Below are positions 1-10,309 of a DNA stretch of 64,000 nt, piece after piece. The notes beneath the pieces were generated by a model that did no database searches, had not been told where the DNA came from, and saw only the letters and a program-made list of their open reading frames with translations. The DNA comes from Microbacterium foliorum (GTDB lineage Bacteria > Actinomycetota > Actinomycetes > Actinomycetales > Microbacteriaceae). Position numbers and translations under genes: made by a program. The DNA is taken from positions 1,550,001-1,614,000 of the forward strand of contig NZ_CP031425.1 of the NCBI RefSeq assembly GCF_003367705.1. The letters are read 5' to 3'. How positions within the stretch are numbered: position 1 is the stretch's first letter; each line of letters starts with the position of its first letter.

Positions 1-2
1 CG

Positions 3-1637
3 CAGGCTCCCGTCGCACCGTACATCCTGCCCTCGCCGGGTCTCCTGGTCGAGGGGCCGCCACCGGTCGTACGATCCGAGGCGACCGACAAGGTGATCGA
101 GCAGATCACGAGCGTGCTGACCCAGTTCAAGGTCGATGCCAAGGTGACCGGCTTCTCGCGCGGTCCGACGGTCACCCAGTACGAGGTCGAGGTCGGTCAC
201 GGCGTCAAGGTCGAGAAGATCCTGCAGCTGAGCAACAACTTCGCCTACGCGGTGGCCTCGAACGATGTGCGCATCCTCTCGCCGATCCCCGGCAAGAGCG
301 CCATCGGCATCGAGATCCCCAACGCCGACAAGGAGATGGTCGCGCTCGGTGACGTTCTCCGCTCGCCTGCGGCGCACAAGAGCACGCATCCCATGACGAT
401 CGGCGTCGGCAAGGACGTCGGCGGCAACATCGTCATCGCGAACCTGGCGAAGATGCCCCACCTGCTCGTGGCCGGATCCACCGGCTCGGGTAAGTCGAGC
501 TTCGTCAACTCCATGATCACGAGCCTGCTGATGCGCGCGCGACCCAGCGATGTGCGGATGGTCCTGATCGACCCGAAGCGCGTCGAGCTGACGAGCTACG
601 CGGGAGTGCCGCACCTCATCACGCCCATCATCACGAACCCGAAGAAGGCGGCCGAAGCGCTGCAGTGGGTCGTGAAGGAGATGGACATGCGGTACGACGA
701 TCTCGCGTCGTTCGGGTTCCGCCACATCGACGACTTCAACCGTGCGGTCCGCGCCGGCGAAGTGCAGCTTCCGGTGGGCAGCGAGCGCGTGCTGAAGCCG
801 TATCCGTACCTGCTCGTGGTGGTCGACGAGCTCGCCGACCTGATGATGGTCGCCCCACGCGACGTCGAGGACTCGATCGTGCGCATCACGCAGCTCGCGC
901 GCGCGTCCGGCATCCACCTGGTGCTGGCCACACAGCGACCGAGCGTCGACGTGGTGACCGGCCTGATCAAGGCGAACGTCCCGTCCCGCCTCGCCTTCGC
1001 GGTGACCAGCGTCACCGACAGCCGCGTCATCCTCGACAGTCCCGGAGCCGACAAGCTGATCGGGCAGGGTGATGCGCTCTTCTCTCCGATGGGATCGTCC
1101 AAGCCCTTCCGTCTGCAGGGCGCATGGGTGGACGAGAAGGAGATCGACGCCGTCGTCAAGCACGTCACGCGTCAAGCACGCCCCGACTACCGTCCCGACG
1201 TGCAGGAGGCGCTGGAGCCGACGAAGAAGAAGGAGGTCGACGAGGACATCGGCGACGACCTCGAGCTCCTGCTCGCGGCCGCCGAGCTCATCGTCTCCTC
1301 GCAGTTCGGCTCGACGTCGATGCTGCAGCGCAAGCTCCGTGTCGGTTTCGCGAAGGCCGGACGCCTCATGGATCTGCTCGAGTCCCGCGAGATCGTCGGG
1401 CCCTCCGAAGGATCGAAGGCGCGTGACGTGTTGGCCACAGCGGAGCAGCTGCCTCAGGTCATGGCCAAGCTGCGCGGTGATGATGGTCCTGCCGCAAACG
1501 CGGCACCGGCGGCTGTCGGAGCCACGGCCGCGGGCACGCCGCACGATCCGGTCGAGGCCCAGTTCCAGGGGCTGCCCGTGGTGGAGTCGGACGACGATGG
1601 CGATGAAGACGCCTGGGGATTGACGGGGCGCGACTGA
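3..1637 (+). CDS. ftsK: DNA translocase FtsK, C-terminal part (5' end outside window)
   Basis: This is the motor part of the septal DNA translocase that moves chromosome dimers to the division site. The frame is open from the left edge, so the membrane N-terminus is missing; 544 residues are visible. The start of the visible part carries the typical RSEA block, followed by the alpha/beta motor with a Walker A loop (GSTGSGKSS, near nt 475-500) and a Walker B region ([11 protein letters not shown], near nt 815-850). The C-terminal winged-helix gamma domain, which reads KOPS polarity sequences, lies near nt 1250-1440 ([22 protein letters not shown]). The stop overlaps the pgsA start in TGATG, so the two genes are probably coupled. 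An internal GTG at 93 is not a real start because the family homology continues upstream of it. Confidence 0.96.
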   Translation, partial: QAPVAPYILPSPGLLVEGPPPVVRSEATDKVIEQITSVLTQFKVDAKVTGFSRGPTVTQYEVEVGHGVKVEKILQLSNNFAYAVASNDVRILSPIPGKSAIGIEIPNADKEMVALGDVLRSPAAHKSTHPMTIGVGKDVGGNIVIANLAKMPHLLVAGSTGSGKSSFVNSMITSLLMRARPSDVRMVLIDPKRVELTSYAGVPHLITPIITNPKKAAEALQWVVKEMDMRYDDLASFGFRHIDDFNRAVRAGEVQLPVGSERVLKPYPYLLVVVDELADLMMVAPRDVEDSIVRITQLARASGIHLVLATQRPSVDVVTGLIKANVPSRLAFAVTSVTDSRVILDSPGADKLIGQGDALFSPMGSSKPFRLQGAWVDEKEIDAVVKHVTRQARPDYRPDVQEALEPTKKKEVDEDIGDDLELLLAAAELIVSSQFGSTSMLQRKLRVGFAKAGRLMDLLESREIVGPSEGSKARDVLATAEQLPQVMAKLRGDDGPAANAAPAAVGATAAGTPHDPVEAQFQGLPVVESDDDGDEDAWGLTGRD

Positions 1638-2212
1638 TGGGCATCCCACGCCAGCTCCCGAACGCGATCACGGTGGCGCGGATTCCGCTCGCTGTCGTCT
1701 TCTTCGTCGTTCTCCTCCTCGGAGGCACGTACGGCATCGACGACCTCGCGATGCGATGGGTCGCCGGAATCCTCTTCATCGTCGCGATCTCGACCGACTG
1801 GGTAGACGGGTATCTCGCCCGACGGTTCGACATCGTCAGCGACTTCGGCAAACTCTGGGATCCGATCGCGGACAAGCTCCTCACCGGAGCCGGTTTCGTC
1901 GGGCTCGCCATTCTCGGAGAGCTGCAGTGGTGGCTCGTCGTGGTCATCCTGGTCCGCGAGATCGGCATCACGGTGCACCGACTGGTCGTTGCGAAGGAGC
2001 ACGTCGTCGCCGCAGCCTGGATGGGCAAGGTGAAGACCGCCGTGCAGGGAGTCGCCCTCTCGTGGGCGCTGCTCCCGCTGCACGTGCTGATCGGCGCAGA
2101 GCTGTGGATCGTCATCACAGCGATCCTGATGATCGCGGTGCTGATCCTCACCGTCGCCAGTGGGATCGACTACATCGTCGCGCAGGTGCGAGGGTCCCGG
2201 CGATCCGCGTGA
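1637..2212 (+). CDS. pgsA: CDP-diacylglycerol--glycerol-3-phosphate 3-phosphatidyltransferase
   Basis: The enzyme makes phosphatidylglycerol phosphate from CDP-diacylglycerol and glycerol 3-phosphate in the membrane. The 191-residue protein is hydrophobic with several membrane segments. It carries a perfect CDP-alcohol phosphotransferase signature: D57-G58-x2-A61-R62-x8-G71-x3-D75-x3-D79, with a further acidic residue D54. Its ATG shares a base with the ftsK stop, and its own stop overlaps the GTG of the next gene, so ftsK-pgsA-cinA look like one operon. A related family member such as phosphatidylinositol phosphate synthase is possible from the motif alone, but the position next to ftsK and cinA is the classical pgsA place. 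Confidence 0.93.
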   Translation: MGIPRQLPNAITVARIPLAVVFFVVLLLGGTYGIDDLAMRWVAGILFIVAISTDWVDGYLARRFDIVSDFGKLWDPIADKLLTGAGFVGLAILGELQWWLVVVILVREIGITVHRLVVAKEHVVAAAWMGKVKTAVQGVALSWALLPLHVLIGAELWIVITAILMIAVLILTVASGIDYIVAQVRGSRRSA

Positions 2213-2691
2213 CCGCATCCTCCACCGTCGTCGCAGCGCTCACGGCCCGCCGGTGGACGCTGGGCGTCGCCGAGTCGCTCACCGGCGGGGCGCTCACGGC
2301 CGAGATCGTCGCGGTTCCCGGAGCATCCAGCACACTTCTCGGCGGTGTCGTGGCCTATGCGACGCCCGTTAAGCACAGCCTTCTCGGCGTGGATCACGAG
2401 CTGCTCGCTCGTCACGGACCCGTGCATGCCGAGGTCGCTCTGCAGATGGCCTCCGGCGTGCGCCGAGCAGTGCAGGTGCACGGGCGCGATGCCGATGTCG
2501 GTGTGTCGACCACTGGCATCGCCGGGCCGGACTCGCCTGACGGTCAGCCCGTCGGAACCGTGCACATCGCCGTCGTCACGCCCGAGGCACAGAGTGCAGA
2601 GTTCTTCGAGTTCTCGGGGGATCGGCCGCAGATCCGCGCCCTCACGGTCGACGCCGCACTCGCGCTGCTCCTGCGCATGGTCGGGGAATAG
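2209..2691 (+). CDS. cinA: CinA-family nicotinamide-nucleotide amidohydrolase
   Basis: This 160-residue protein matches the C-terminal CinA/PncC domain, which deamidates NMN to nicotinic acid mononucleotide in the pyridine nucleotide cycle. The family landmarks are visible: AESLTGG near residue 22, GGVVAYATPVK near residue 47 and TTGIAGPDSPDGQPVGTVHIA near residue 103. The N-terminal molybdopterin-binding-like domain of full CinA is absent, as in many actinobacteria. I chose the GTG at 2209, which overlaps the pgsA stop by four bases (GTGA). Longer open frames upstream run through pgsA and are not real. Historical links to competence come from the name only. Confidence 0.9.
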   Translation: MTASSTVVAALTARRWTLGVAESLTGGALTAEIVAVPGASSTLLGGVVAYATPVKHSLLGVDHELLARHGPVHAEVALQMASGVRRAVQVHGRDADVGVSTTGIAGPDSPDGQPVGTVHIAVVTPEAQSAEFFEFSGDRPQIRALTVDAALALLLRMVGE

Positions 2692-2832
2692 GAGAGAGCG
2701 ATCGACGGTTATCTGGAATGTGCTCACACGGAAACCACAGCGTGCAAGGGTAGATTTTGTGAAGTTCAGTAGGACTAGACTGGCGATCTCATCGAGGCAG
2801 ACCTCGATCGGACGACCTGGGAGGAGGTTCCG

Positions 2833-3141
2833 ATGATTCTTGTACGACAGGAAATCGGCGATGTGCTGAGGGACTTCCGCCTGCAGAAGGGGCGCACGCT
2901 CCGGCAGGTTGCGAGCAAGGCTTCGGTGGCCCTCGGCTACCTCAGTGAGGTCGAGCGCGGTCAGAAGGAGGCCTCGAGCGAGATCCTCGCCTCGGTGGCC
3001 GACGCCCTCGATGTTCCGATCTCGATCATCATGCGCGAAGTGGGAGACCGGATCTCGGTTCTTGAGGGCATCCAGGTGTTCCCCGATGTCGTTCCCGACG
3101 ACCTCGTCGCATCGGTCGAGCCCGAGCTCTCGCTGCACTGA
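2833..3141 (+). CDS. clgR: XRE-family transcriptional regulator, ClgR type
   Basis: This 102-residue DNA-binding protein has a helix-turn-helix near residues 12-45 (VLRDFRLQKGRTLRQVASKASVALGYLSEVERG, given here in part as LRQVASKASVALGYLSEVER). Its place between cinA and recA and its length fit ClgR, which in actinobacteria activates Clp protease genes and other proteostasis functions and is itself degraded by ClpP. A very strong ribosome site (GGGAGGAGG) ends six bases before the ATG. It is separated from cinA by 141 bases, so it probably has its own promoter; TAGATT at 2751-2756 and TAGACT at 2776-2781 are possible -10 boxes. The usual ClgR C-terminal degradation signal ends in two small residues, while this one ends in SLH, so I cannot claim that control. 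Confidence 0.8.
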   Translation: MILVRQEIGDVLRDFRLQKGRTLRQVASKASVALGYLSEVERGQKEASSEILASVADALDVPISIIMREVGDRISVLEGIQVFPDVVPDDLVASVEPELSLH

Positions 3142-3162
3142 CTGCCTGATTCCCGGACTGGC

Positions 3163-3387
3163 ATGCGCCGTAGCGAATTCCTCCGCGCCGTCGACGCCGA
3201 GTTCGGCGGCCGCGCGTCCTCCCTCGTCAGTGATCTCTCCCTGCGCCAGCTCTCGGGACGTACGGCAGGCGAGGCGCTCGAGGTCGGCATCCCGCCCCGA
3301 GACATCTGGTCGGCTCTCTGCATCGAGACCGATGTGCCCGTCGAGCGTCGCCACGGGGCCGGACGGCTCGAGCCGCGCAGTCGCTGA
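3163..3387 (+). CDS. DUF3046 family protein
   Basis: This 74-residue acidic-to-neutral protein belongs to the small DUF3046 family that is commonly found just upstream of recA in actinobacteria. The family pattern is visible: a start of the type RRSEFLRAVDAEFG, a central SGRTAGEALEVG block and a DIWSALCIETDVP block. No enzymatic function is known and none is suggested by the sequence. It begins 21 bases after the clgR stop and probably shares that transcript. The extra C-terminal tail (RHGAGRLEPRSR) is a little longer than I recall for the family. Confidence 0.82.
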   Translation: MRRSEFLRAVDAEFGGRASSLVSDLSLRQLSGRTAGEALEVGIPPRDIWSALCIETDVPVERRHGAGRLEPRSR

Positions 3388-3652
3388 CGCCTCCCGCCCG
3401 CTATTCGTTCGGTAAGACGCGCGGTGCGGTCGGCGTGTCGTCGAATATGTGTTCGAAATCGGCGTAGTGTTCTGCACAAGTGGTTCAGCGGAACTGTTCT
3501 CCCGGATTCTCGGTACCTACGGCGCAATGTCGGAGGTGCCTCGTACGGTGAGGAACAAGCCGAAGAGCCATACGCCTTGTCGGAGAGTTCCGCCCAGCCG
3601 GGAGGACCGCGACAGCCTACAGGCGGCACCATGCGAGCATTAGGAGCACGAC
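3388..3652 (+). promoter_or_regulatory. recA upstream region without a gene
   Basis: This 265-base gap between the DUF3046 gene and recA holds the SOS box at 3441-3456 and no convincing coding frame. The remaining sequence up to the recA start would be an mRNA leader of roughly 150-180 bases if transcription starts near the box. I see no clear terminator in it. Confidence 0.5.
3441..3456. promoter_or_regulatory. LexA-binding SOS box of recA
   Basis: The sequence TCGAATATGTGTTCGA is a near-perfect inverted repeat. It matches the actinobacterial/Gram-positive LexA site, which is close to TCGAAC-N4-GTTCGA, with one base off in the left half. It sits about 200 bases upstream of recA, inside the only sizeable gap of this cluster, so LexA repression of recA, and by read-through of recX, is the likely role. 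Confidence 0.85.
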
Positions 3653-4696
<1,044 letters not shown>

Positions 4697-4733
4697 TCAT
4701 CGACCCGCGTCAGCTCCGCACTCGGAGTGAGCG

Positions 4734-5675
4734 ATGAATGATCACGGGGGCAAGCCGGAACAGCTCGCCCCCGTGATCCCGCTGTTCGGTCGTACGCCCC
4801 GTACGACTCCTCCCGACAGCAGGACCACCGATGCCGTCGCGGCTCCGGTGCCACAAGAGTCCGATCCGGCAGAAGATCAGGCACGGAGCGCAGGCGCCGG
4901 TGGCCGCTCTGACGCGACCGAAGACATCGGTACGTGGCGGTCGACATGGAGTGGCAGTTCAGCCGGTGCAGGTGCCGGTGCAGGTGCGGGTGCCGGTGCA
5001 GGTGCAGGTGCAGGTGCAGGTTCGACGACAGGATCGCGTGATCCGAGCGAGCGCCACCCGGCACGGGGAGGAGCGGCGAAGTCGGCTCCCAGACTGCGAG
5101 CGTTGCAGGTGGACGACGACGAGTCCTCAGGGGCCGATGTCTCGCCTGATGTCGATGCGCTGCGCGAGGCCGCGGAACAATTGCTTGTGCGCAAGCTCCG
5201 CTCGCGCTCCCTTTCCATCTCCGAATCGCGGATGGTGCTGAAGGGGTACGAGCAGGATCGGATCAGGCTCGAGACGGGTGTGATCGACGACATCATCGAC
5301 GATTTCTGTCGGCGAGGATATCTCGACGACACCGTACTCGCCGAGCAGCTCGTCACCTCGGGAGTGGAGCGCAAGGGCCAGGGCCGAGTCGCGCTCTCGC
5401 GAGCTCTCTCGCAGCGTGGGCTGCCGCGCGACGTCATCGACGCGGCGCTCGACGAGCTTCCCGACGACGATGCGGACCGCGCTCTGGAGTTCGCGAGGAC
5501 CAAGGCGCAGAGCCTGTCGCGCCTCGATGCCGACACCGCGTTGCGGCGACTGGTCGGTCAGCTCTCGAGGCGCGGGTACAACGGCTCTGTCGCCATGAAC
5601 GCCGCGAAGACGGCACTGGCGGAGGCGTCGTTCCGCGGACCGCGGTCCGGCGTGCGTTTCGTGGATTCCGACTGA
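4734..5675 (+). CDS. recX: Regulatory protein RecX with long low-complexity N-terminus
   Basis: RecX binds RecA filaments and limits their activity. The conserved helical RecX domain starts near residue 143 (DALREAAEQLLVRKLRSRSL) and runs to about residue 300. The 140 residues in front are not conserved in type: they include an uninterrupted alternating Gly-Ala tract near residues 79-98, encoded by repeats of GGTGCA/GGTGCC. The start at ATG 4734 has the GAGTGAGCG context; a later start would shorten the tail but cannot be excluded because the RecX domain alone would be about 170 residues. Location behind recA supports the assignment. Because the repeat unit is six bases, slippage would change tract length without shifting the frame. 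Confidence 0.93.
   Translation: MNDHGGKPEQLAPVIPLFGRTPRTTPPDSRTTDAVAAPVPQESDPAEDQARSAGAGGRSDATEDIGTWRSTWSGSSAGAGAGAGAGAGAGAGAGAGSTTGSRDPSERHPARGGAAKSAPRLRALQVDDDESSGADVSPDVDALREAAEQLLVRKLRSRSLSISESRMVLKGYEQDRIRLETGVIDDIIDDFCRRGYLDDTVLAEQLVTSGVERKGQGRVALSRALSQRGLPRDVIDAALDELPDDDADRALEFARTKAQSLSRLDADTALRRLVGQLSRRGYNGSVAMNAAKTALAEASFRGPRSGVRFVDSD
4962..5022 (+). repeat. Tandem GGTGCN hexamer tract inside recX
   Basis: About ten consecutive copies of a six-base unit, GGTGCA or GGTGCC with one GGTGCG, encode an alternating Ala-Gly run in the N-terminal extension of RecX. The unit length keeps the reading frame when copies are gained or lost. Confidence 0.85.
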
Positions 5676-5828
5676 CGGGTGCGGCACGCGTCGGACCACG
5701 CGGGCCGAGGTCACCGGGAGCACGGTTGGAGCGCGGGGTGTCCATCGGAGTGCGGGAAGCCCTGGGTGCGCAGGCCCGCCGTTCCGCGCACGGCATCCGC
5801 GATGGAGCGCTCGTAGAATGGAGGGACC

Positions 5829-7376
5829 ATGACTATTCCGCGCAGTGAGCCGACGATCATCAGTTCCTCGTCGGCGGCAATCGACCTCGACGGACGCCAG
5901 CGCTCCTACGAAGTGCGTACCTTCGGATGCCAGATGAACGTCCACGACTCCGAGCGACTGTCCGGTTCGTTGGAAAGCGCCGGATACATCCGCGCCACGG
6001 ACGGCGACGAGGCCGACGTCGTGATCATCAACACCTGCGCGGTCCGTGACAACGCCGCAGGCAAGCTCTACGGAACCCTCGGTCAGCTCGCGTCGGTCAA
6101 GCGCCGGAAAGACGGCATGCAGATCGCCGTGGGCGGCTGCCTGGCTCAGATGGACAAGCAGGCAGTGCTCGACAAGGCGCCATGGGTCGATGTCGTCTTC
6201 GGCACGCACAACATGGGGTCCCTGCCGGGACTCCTCGAGCGGGCTCGTCACAACGGCGATGCGGAGCTCGAGATCCTGGAATCGCTCGAAGTGTTCCCCT
6301 CGACCCTTCCCACCAAGCGGGACTCCGCGCACAGCGGCTGGGTGTCGATCTCCGTCGGATGCAACAACACCTGCACGTTCTGCATCGTGCCCAGTCTGCG
6401 CGGCAAGGAGAAGGATCGCCGACCGGGTGACATCCTCAACGAGATCCGGTTGCTCGTCGATGACGGTGCCATCGAGGTCACCCTGCTCGGCCAGAACGTC
6501 AACTCCTACGGCGTCGAGTTCGGAGACCGTCAGGCGTTCGGCAAGCTTCTGCGCGCCGCCGGCGAGATCGAGGGCCTCGAGCGCATCCGCTTCACCAGCC
6601 CGCACCCGGCGGCGTTCACCGACGACGTGATCGATGCGATGGCTGAGACCCCGAGCGTCATGCCGCAGCTGCACATGCCGTTGCAGTCAGGCAGCGACAG
6701 CATTCTGAAGGCGATGCGGCGCTCGTACCGCAGCGACCGGTTCCTCGGCATCCTCGATCGCGTGCGCGAGCGCATCCCGCACGCGGCCATCACGACCGAC
6801 ATCATCGTCGGATTCCCCGGTGAGACCGACGCAGACTTCGAAGACACGCTGCGTGTCGTCGGGAAGGCGCGGTTCTCGAGCGCGTTCACTTTCCAGTACT
6901 CGATCCGCGAGGGCACACCGGCGGCGACCATGGGCGACCAGGTCCCCAAAGAGATCGTCCAAGAGCGATACAACCGCCTGATCGCTCTGCAGGAGCGGAT
7001 CTCGCTCGAGGAGAATCAGCGCCAGGTCGGCCGCGAGGTCGAGGTTCTCGTCTCGACCGGCGAGGGCAAGAAGGATGCTGCGACGCACCGGCTCACCGGG
7101 CGCGCTGAGGACAACCGGCTCGTGCACTTCGAGATCACACCCGGGTCGGACGTACCGCGCCCCGGTGACGTGGTCTCGGTGACCGTCACCCACGCGGCTC
7201 CGTTCCATCTGCTCGCCGACGATCCGTCCGGCGCGCCTCTGCGCATCCGTCGCACTCGCGGCGGAGACGCATGGGAGCGCGGGCAGGCGGAGTCCTGTGC
7301 GGTGCCGTCGCCGGCCTCCGGCGGAGCGGCGCGGGCGGTCTCGCTCGGCCTCCCCACCCTGCGCGTCGGCGTGTGA
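5829..7376 (+). CDS. miaB: tRNA-2-methylthio-N6-dimethylallyladenosine synthase MiaB
   Basis: MiaB is a radical-SAM iron-sulfur enzyme that adds a methylthio group to i6A37 of tRNAs reading UNN codons. The auxiliary-cluster cysteines are C34, C70 and C104 ([17 protein letters not shown]), and the radical-SAM cysteines are C178, C182 and C185 (CNNTCTFC). A C-terminal TRAM domain follows, near residues 395-465. The tail after residue 470 is Ala/Gly-rich and probably disordered. TAGAAT at 5814-5819 followed by GGAGG and ATG suggests a promoter with a very short leader. The miaA gene begins within its stop codon, so modification and prenylation enzymes are co-expressed. Confidence 0.95.
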   Translation: MTIPRSEPTIISSSSAAIDLDGRQRSYEVRTFGCQMNVHDSERLSGSLESAGYIRATDGDEADVVIINTCAVRDNAAGKLYGTLGQLASVKRRKDGMQIAVGGCLAQMDKQAVLDKAPWVDVVFGTHNMGSLPGLLERARHNGDAELEILESLEVFPSTLPTKRDSAHSGWVSISVGCNNTCTFCIVPSLRGKEKDRRPGDILNEIRLLVDDGAIEVTLLGQNVNSYGVEFGDRQAFGKLLRAAGEIEGLERIRFTSPHPAAFTDDVIDAMAETPSVMPQLHMPLQSGSDSILKAMRRSYRSDRFLGILDRVRERIPHAAITTDIIVGFPGETDADFEDTLRVVGKARFSSAFTFQYSIREGTPAATMGDQVPKEIVQERYNRLIALQERISLEENQRQVGREVEVLVSTGEGKKDAATHRLTGRAEDNRLVHFEITPGSDVPRPGDVVSVTVTHAAPFHLLADDPSGAPLRIRRTRGGDAWERGQAESCAVPSPASGGAARAVSLGLPTLRVGV

Positions 7377-8329
7377 CTTCCGCGCACGAGGCGGCGGACC
7401 CCACCCCCTCCCGCGACCTCGGAGGTCCTCGCCTCTGGGCGATCGTCGGTGCGACGGGGACGGGTAAGAGCGATCTCGCTCTCGATCTCGCCGACGCCCT
7501 GCGCGCACGCGGCAACCCGGCGGAGATCGTCAATGCCGATGCGATGCAGCTCTATCGCGGCATGGACATCGGTACGGCGAAACTGCCGCTCGAAGAGCGC
7601 CGCGGGATCCCGCATCATCTCTTCGATGTGCGTGACGTCGACGAGGATGCGGCGGTCGCCTGGTATCAGCCGTTGGCACGTTCGGCGATCTCGGAGATCC
7701 AGCAGCGTGGAGGGGATGCGATCCTGGTCGGCGGCTCCGGACTGTACGTCTCGAGCGTGGTGTTCGACTTCGCCTTCCCCCCACGAGACCCGGTTCTCCG
7801 AGAGCGTCTCGAACAGGAACTCGCGGTCGAGGGCATCGGCGTGCTGCTCGATCGGCTCCGTCGCCTCGATCCCGAGACTGCGGCGCGGATCGACGCACGC
7901 AATGACCGACGGGTCATCCGTGCTCTCGAGGTCATCGAGCAGGGGAGCAGTACGCATGGCGCGGCGCTGCCGCAAGCCCCTGCGCTCTGGCAGGAGCACA
8001 CGCGCCTGCTCGGACTCCATGTCGACCGCGGCGCACTGGTCGAGAGACTCGATGCCCGTGTGTATCGGATGTGGCACGCAGGTCTCATCGACGAGGTGCG
8101 GGATCTGCGGGAGCGCGGACTGGAACAGGGGGTCACCGCCTCGCGTGCGATCGGGTACGCCCAGGCGCTCGGACAGCTCGACGGGCGCCTCACCGAGCCC
8201 GAGGCGATCGCGGAGACGCAGGCGCTCACTCGCCGTTACGCGCGCCGTCAGGTGTCCTGGTTCAAGCGCTACCCGGGACTGACCTGGCACGAGCCGCCCG
8301 TCGATGCGGAGGCGCTGCTGCGCGTCTGA
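7373..8329 (+). CDS. miaA: tRNA dimethylallyltransferase MiaA
   Basis: MiaA transfers a dimethylallyl group to A37 of tRNA, producing the substrate of MiaB. From the GTG at 7373, which overlaps the miaB stop, the protein has 318 residues, close to the family length. The P-loop GATGTGKS is at residues 26-33, followed by the family block [19 protein letters not shown] and the tRNA-contact block [10 protein letters not shown]. The C-terminal part has [16 protein letters not shown] and [13 protein letters not shown], both typical. Longer frames upstream run through miaB and are rejected. Confidence 0.95.
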   Translation: MTSAHEAADPTPSRDLGGPRLWAIVGATGTGKSDLALDLADALRARGNPAEIVNADAMQLYRGMDIGTAKLPLEERRGIPHHLFDVRDVDEDAAVAWYQPLARSAISEIQQRGGDAILVGGSGLYVSSVVFDFAFPPRDPVLRERLEQELAVEGIGVLLDRLRRLDPETAARIDARNDRRVIRALEVIEQGSSTHGAALPQAPALWQEHTRLLGLHVDRGALVERLDARVYRMWHAGLIDEVRDLRERGLEQGVTASRAIGYAQALGQLDGRLTEPEAIAETQALTRRYARRQVSWFKRYPGLTWHEPPVDAEALLRV

Positions 8330-8371
8330 CGCACGCCTCCTGATGTCGGTGGCGTGTGCGAGGGTCGGAGC

Positions 8372-8899
8372 ATGACCGTCCACTACTACACGTCGAGCAG
8401 CCTCGACGGGTTCATCGCGACAGACGACCACTCGCTCGACTGGCTGCTCACGCAGGACATCGACGATGAGGGGCCGATGGCCTACGCGTCGTTCGAGAAG
8501 TCGATCGGCGCCCTCGCCATGGGGGCCTCGACCTTCGAGTGGGTGATGCGACATGAGCGCGGGCGCTGGGGATACACCCAGCCCACCTGGGTCTTCACCC
8601 ACAGAGACCTCGATCTGCCGCCGGGCGCTGACATCCGCGTGGTTCAGGGCGACGTGGCGGACGTTCACCCCGACATGCTGGCTGCCGCCGGCGGCGAAGA
8701 CCTCTGGATCGTCGGGGGAGGAGACCTCGCAGGACAGTTCGCCGACGCGGGGCTGCTTGACGAAGTGTGGGTCCAATACGCCCCCGTGACCCTCGGGTCC
8801 GGAGCGCCCCTACTGCCCAGGGCACTGGACCTCGAGCTCCTCGACGTCGCACGCAACCGCGCGTTCCTGTGCGGTCGGTACCGCGTGCGGCGAGGCTGA
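8372..8899 (+). CDS. Dihydrofolate reductase family protein (RibD C-terminal domain)
   Basis: This 175-residue protein has the fold of the RibD C-terminal/DHFR-like NADPH reductases. Typical elements are the start VHYYTSSSLDGFIA, the SIGALAMGASTFEWV block and the nucleotide-binding IVGGGDLAGQFADAGLLDEVWV near residue 111. Such proteins occur widely in actinobacteria without a proven substrate; true folA is usually shorter and has a different substrate pocket, so I do not name it folA. The ATG at 8372 has GGAG six bases upstream. It begins 42 bases after miaA. Confidence 0.83.
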   Translation: MTVHYYTSSSLDGFIATDDHSLDWLLTQDIDDEGPMAYASFEKSIGALAMGASTFEWVMRHERGRWGYTQPTWVFTHRDLDLPPGADIRVVQGDVADVHPDMLAAAGGEDLWIVGGGDLAGQFADAGLLDEVWVQYAPVTLGSGAPLLPRALDLELLDVARNRAFLCGRYRVRRG

Positions 8900-8930
8900 A
8901 CCTGCGGTGCTGCAGAACTCGCACCGACCA

Positions 8931-8936
8931 TAGACT
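8931..8936 (+). promoter_or_regulatory. Putative leaderless -10 box for the acetyltransferase gene
   Basis: TAGACT is followed by exactly six bases and the ATG at 8943, and there is no ribosome-binding site. This spacing puts the transcription start at or next to the start codon. No good -35 hexamer is visible. Confidence 0.6.
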
Positions 8937-8942
8937 CGAACC

Positions 8943-9386
8943 ATGAGTTGGGCGGTACGGGCGTTCGAACGCGCCGACACAGAATCGGTGGTCGCGCTGT
9001 GGACGGAGGCCGGGCTGACCCGGCCCTGGAACGATCCGCGACTCGACATCGAACGCAAGCTGCGAGTGCAGCCCGAGCTGTTCCTCGTCGCCGAGGACAC
9101 CTCCGGTGATGTCGACGGGGCGGCGATCGTCGGCACCGTGATGGCCGGTTACGACGGCCACCGAGGATGGATCTACTACCTGGCCAGCGCGGAGTCCCAT
9201 CGTCACCGCGGTATCGCCAGGACACTGGTGCGCGAGGCCGAACGGCTGTTGGAGGCGATGGGCTGCCCGAAGGTGCAGCTCATGGTGCGAGAGGGCAATG
9301 ACGGCGTCCTCGCGTTCTACGATGCTCTGGATTACGAGCGCTTCTCGGTCACGAACCTCGGCAAGCGGTTGATCGTCGACGTCTGA
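8943..9386 (+). CDS. GNAT family acetyltransferase, YpeA-like
   Basis: This 147-residue protein is a GCN5-related N-acetyltransferase. The acetyl-CoA-binding motif A is visible near residues 83-96 (SHRHRGIARTLVREAE), followed by the family end PKVQLMVREGNDGVLAFYDALDYERFSV. It resembles the YpeA subgroup, whose substrates are not established. It has its own probable leaderless promoter, so it need not be part of an operon with its neighbours. Confidence 0.85.
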   Translation: MSWAVRAFERADTESVVALWTEAGLTRPWNDPRLDIERKLRVQPELFLVAEDTSGDVDGAAIVGTVMAGYDGHRGWIYYLASAESHRHRGIARTLVREAERLLEAMGCPKVQLMVREGNDGVLAFYDALDYERFSVTNLGKRLIVDV

Positions 9387-9424
9387 GCGCCGACGGGTGA
9401 TCGGTCTGGGTTGAAGGGCGACTC

Positions 9425-9430
9425 TAGACT
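9425..9430 (+). promoter_or_regulatory. Putative leaderless -10 box for dapF
   Basis: TAGACT is followed by six bases and the dapF ATG at 9437. The layout is the same as in front of the acetyltransferase gene 500 bases upstream. Confidence 0.6.
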
Positions 9431-9436
9431 GGATGC

Positions 9437-10309
9437 ATGGTCGCATTCACCAAGGGACACGGCACCGGCAACGACTTCGTCATCATCGCCGATCCCGAGG
9501 GCGCTCTCGAGCTCACCTCGGAGCAGGTGGCGGTGCTGTGCGATCGGCACTTCGGCATCGGCGCCGACGGCATCCTCCGCGTCGTGCGCTCCGCGGCGAT
9601 CGACGAGGGCCGGGCATCGTTGCTCGAGGAACCCGCCGCCGAATGGTTCATGGACTACCGAAACGCGGACGGGTCCATCGCTGAGATGTGCGGCAACGGC
9701 ATCCGGGTCTTCGCCCACTATCTCGTCCGCTCCGGTCTCGCGACCATCGAACCCGGATCGACTCTGCCCATCGGTACGCGTGCGGGCGTCCGCGACGTGA
9801 CGCGCAGCGAGACCGGTTACCAGGTCGATCTCGGGCTGTGGAAGCTCTCCGGTGACGACCCGCTCGTGACCGCTGAGGGGCTGTCGGTCACCCGTCCGGG
9901 CCTGGGGATCGATGTCGGCAACCCGCATGTGGTCGTCGCGCTGGCCTCGGAGGAGGAGCTGGAGTCACTCGAGTTGCACCGCGCGCCGGAGCTCGATCCG
10001 ATCCTTCCCGCCGGTGCGAACGTCGAGTTCGTCGTTCCGGGCGAGCCTCTCGTGCGTGACGGGATCGGCCATGTCACCATGCGGGTGTCGGAGCGCGGTG
10101 TCGGCGAGACGCTCAGCTGCGGCACCGGCGTCGCGGCCACGGCTCTCGCCGTCCGGCACTGGGCGGGGGAGAAGGCCCCCCACCATTGGCGGGTCGAGGT
10201 TCCGGGAGGCACGCTCGGGGTGCGGATGTTCCCTGCGGAGGACGGCGAGCACGTCGCCCTCTCCGGTCCCGCACAGCTCGTCTACAGCGGCGAGGTCGAC
10301 CTGATCTGA
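9437..10309 (+). CDS. dapF: Diaminopimelate epimerase
   Basis: DapF interconverts LL- and meso-diaminopimelate in lysine and peptidoglycan precursor synthesis. The two catalytic cysteines are C85 in EMCGNGIRV and C228 in [10 protein letters not shown]. The start [14 protein letters not shown] is typical. The length of 290 residues fits the family. The stop shares its last base with the ATG of the HAD phosphatase gene, so the two are probably translated together. Many Microbacteriaceae use other diamino acids in their cell walls, but lysine synthesis still needs this enzyme. Confidence 0.96.
   Translation: MVAFTKGHGTGNDFVIIADPEGALELTSEQVAVLCDRHFGIGADGILRVVRSAAIDEGRASLLEEPAAEWFMDYRNADGSIAEMCGNGIRVFAHYLVRSGLATIEPGSTLPIGTRAGVRDVTRSETGYQVDLGLWKLSGDDPLVTAEGLSVTRPGLGIDVGNPHVVVALASEEELESLELHRAPELDPILPAGANVEFVVPGEPLVRDGIGHVTMRVSERGVGETLSCGTGVAATALAVRHWAGEKAPHHWRVEVPGGTLGVRMFPAEDGEHVALSGPAQLVYSGEVDLI

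Noticed and set aside
2757..2781. TTGTGA/TAGACT promoter before clgR
   Set aside because: The spacer is only 13 bases, too short for a sigma-70-type promoter; left as an uncertain -10 box.
4962..5022. Short repeats that could look like a CRISPR
   Set aside because: Direct hexamers without spacers inside recX; no repeat-spacer structure was seen anywhere in the window.
7271..7372. Longer start of miaA
   Set aside because: It overlaps the miaB end in another frame; the GTG at 7373 overlapping the miaB stop gives normal family length.
8921..8970. Possible second SOS box and the palindrome GCGTTCGAACGC near the acetyltransferase start
   Set aside because: The spacing does not fit TCGAAC-N4-GTTCGA; the palindrome is inside the coding sequence and likely by chance.
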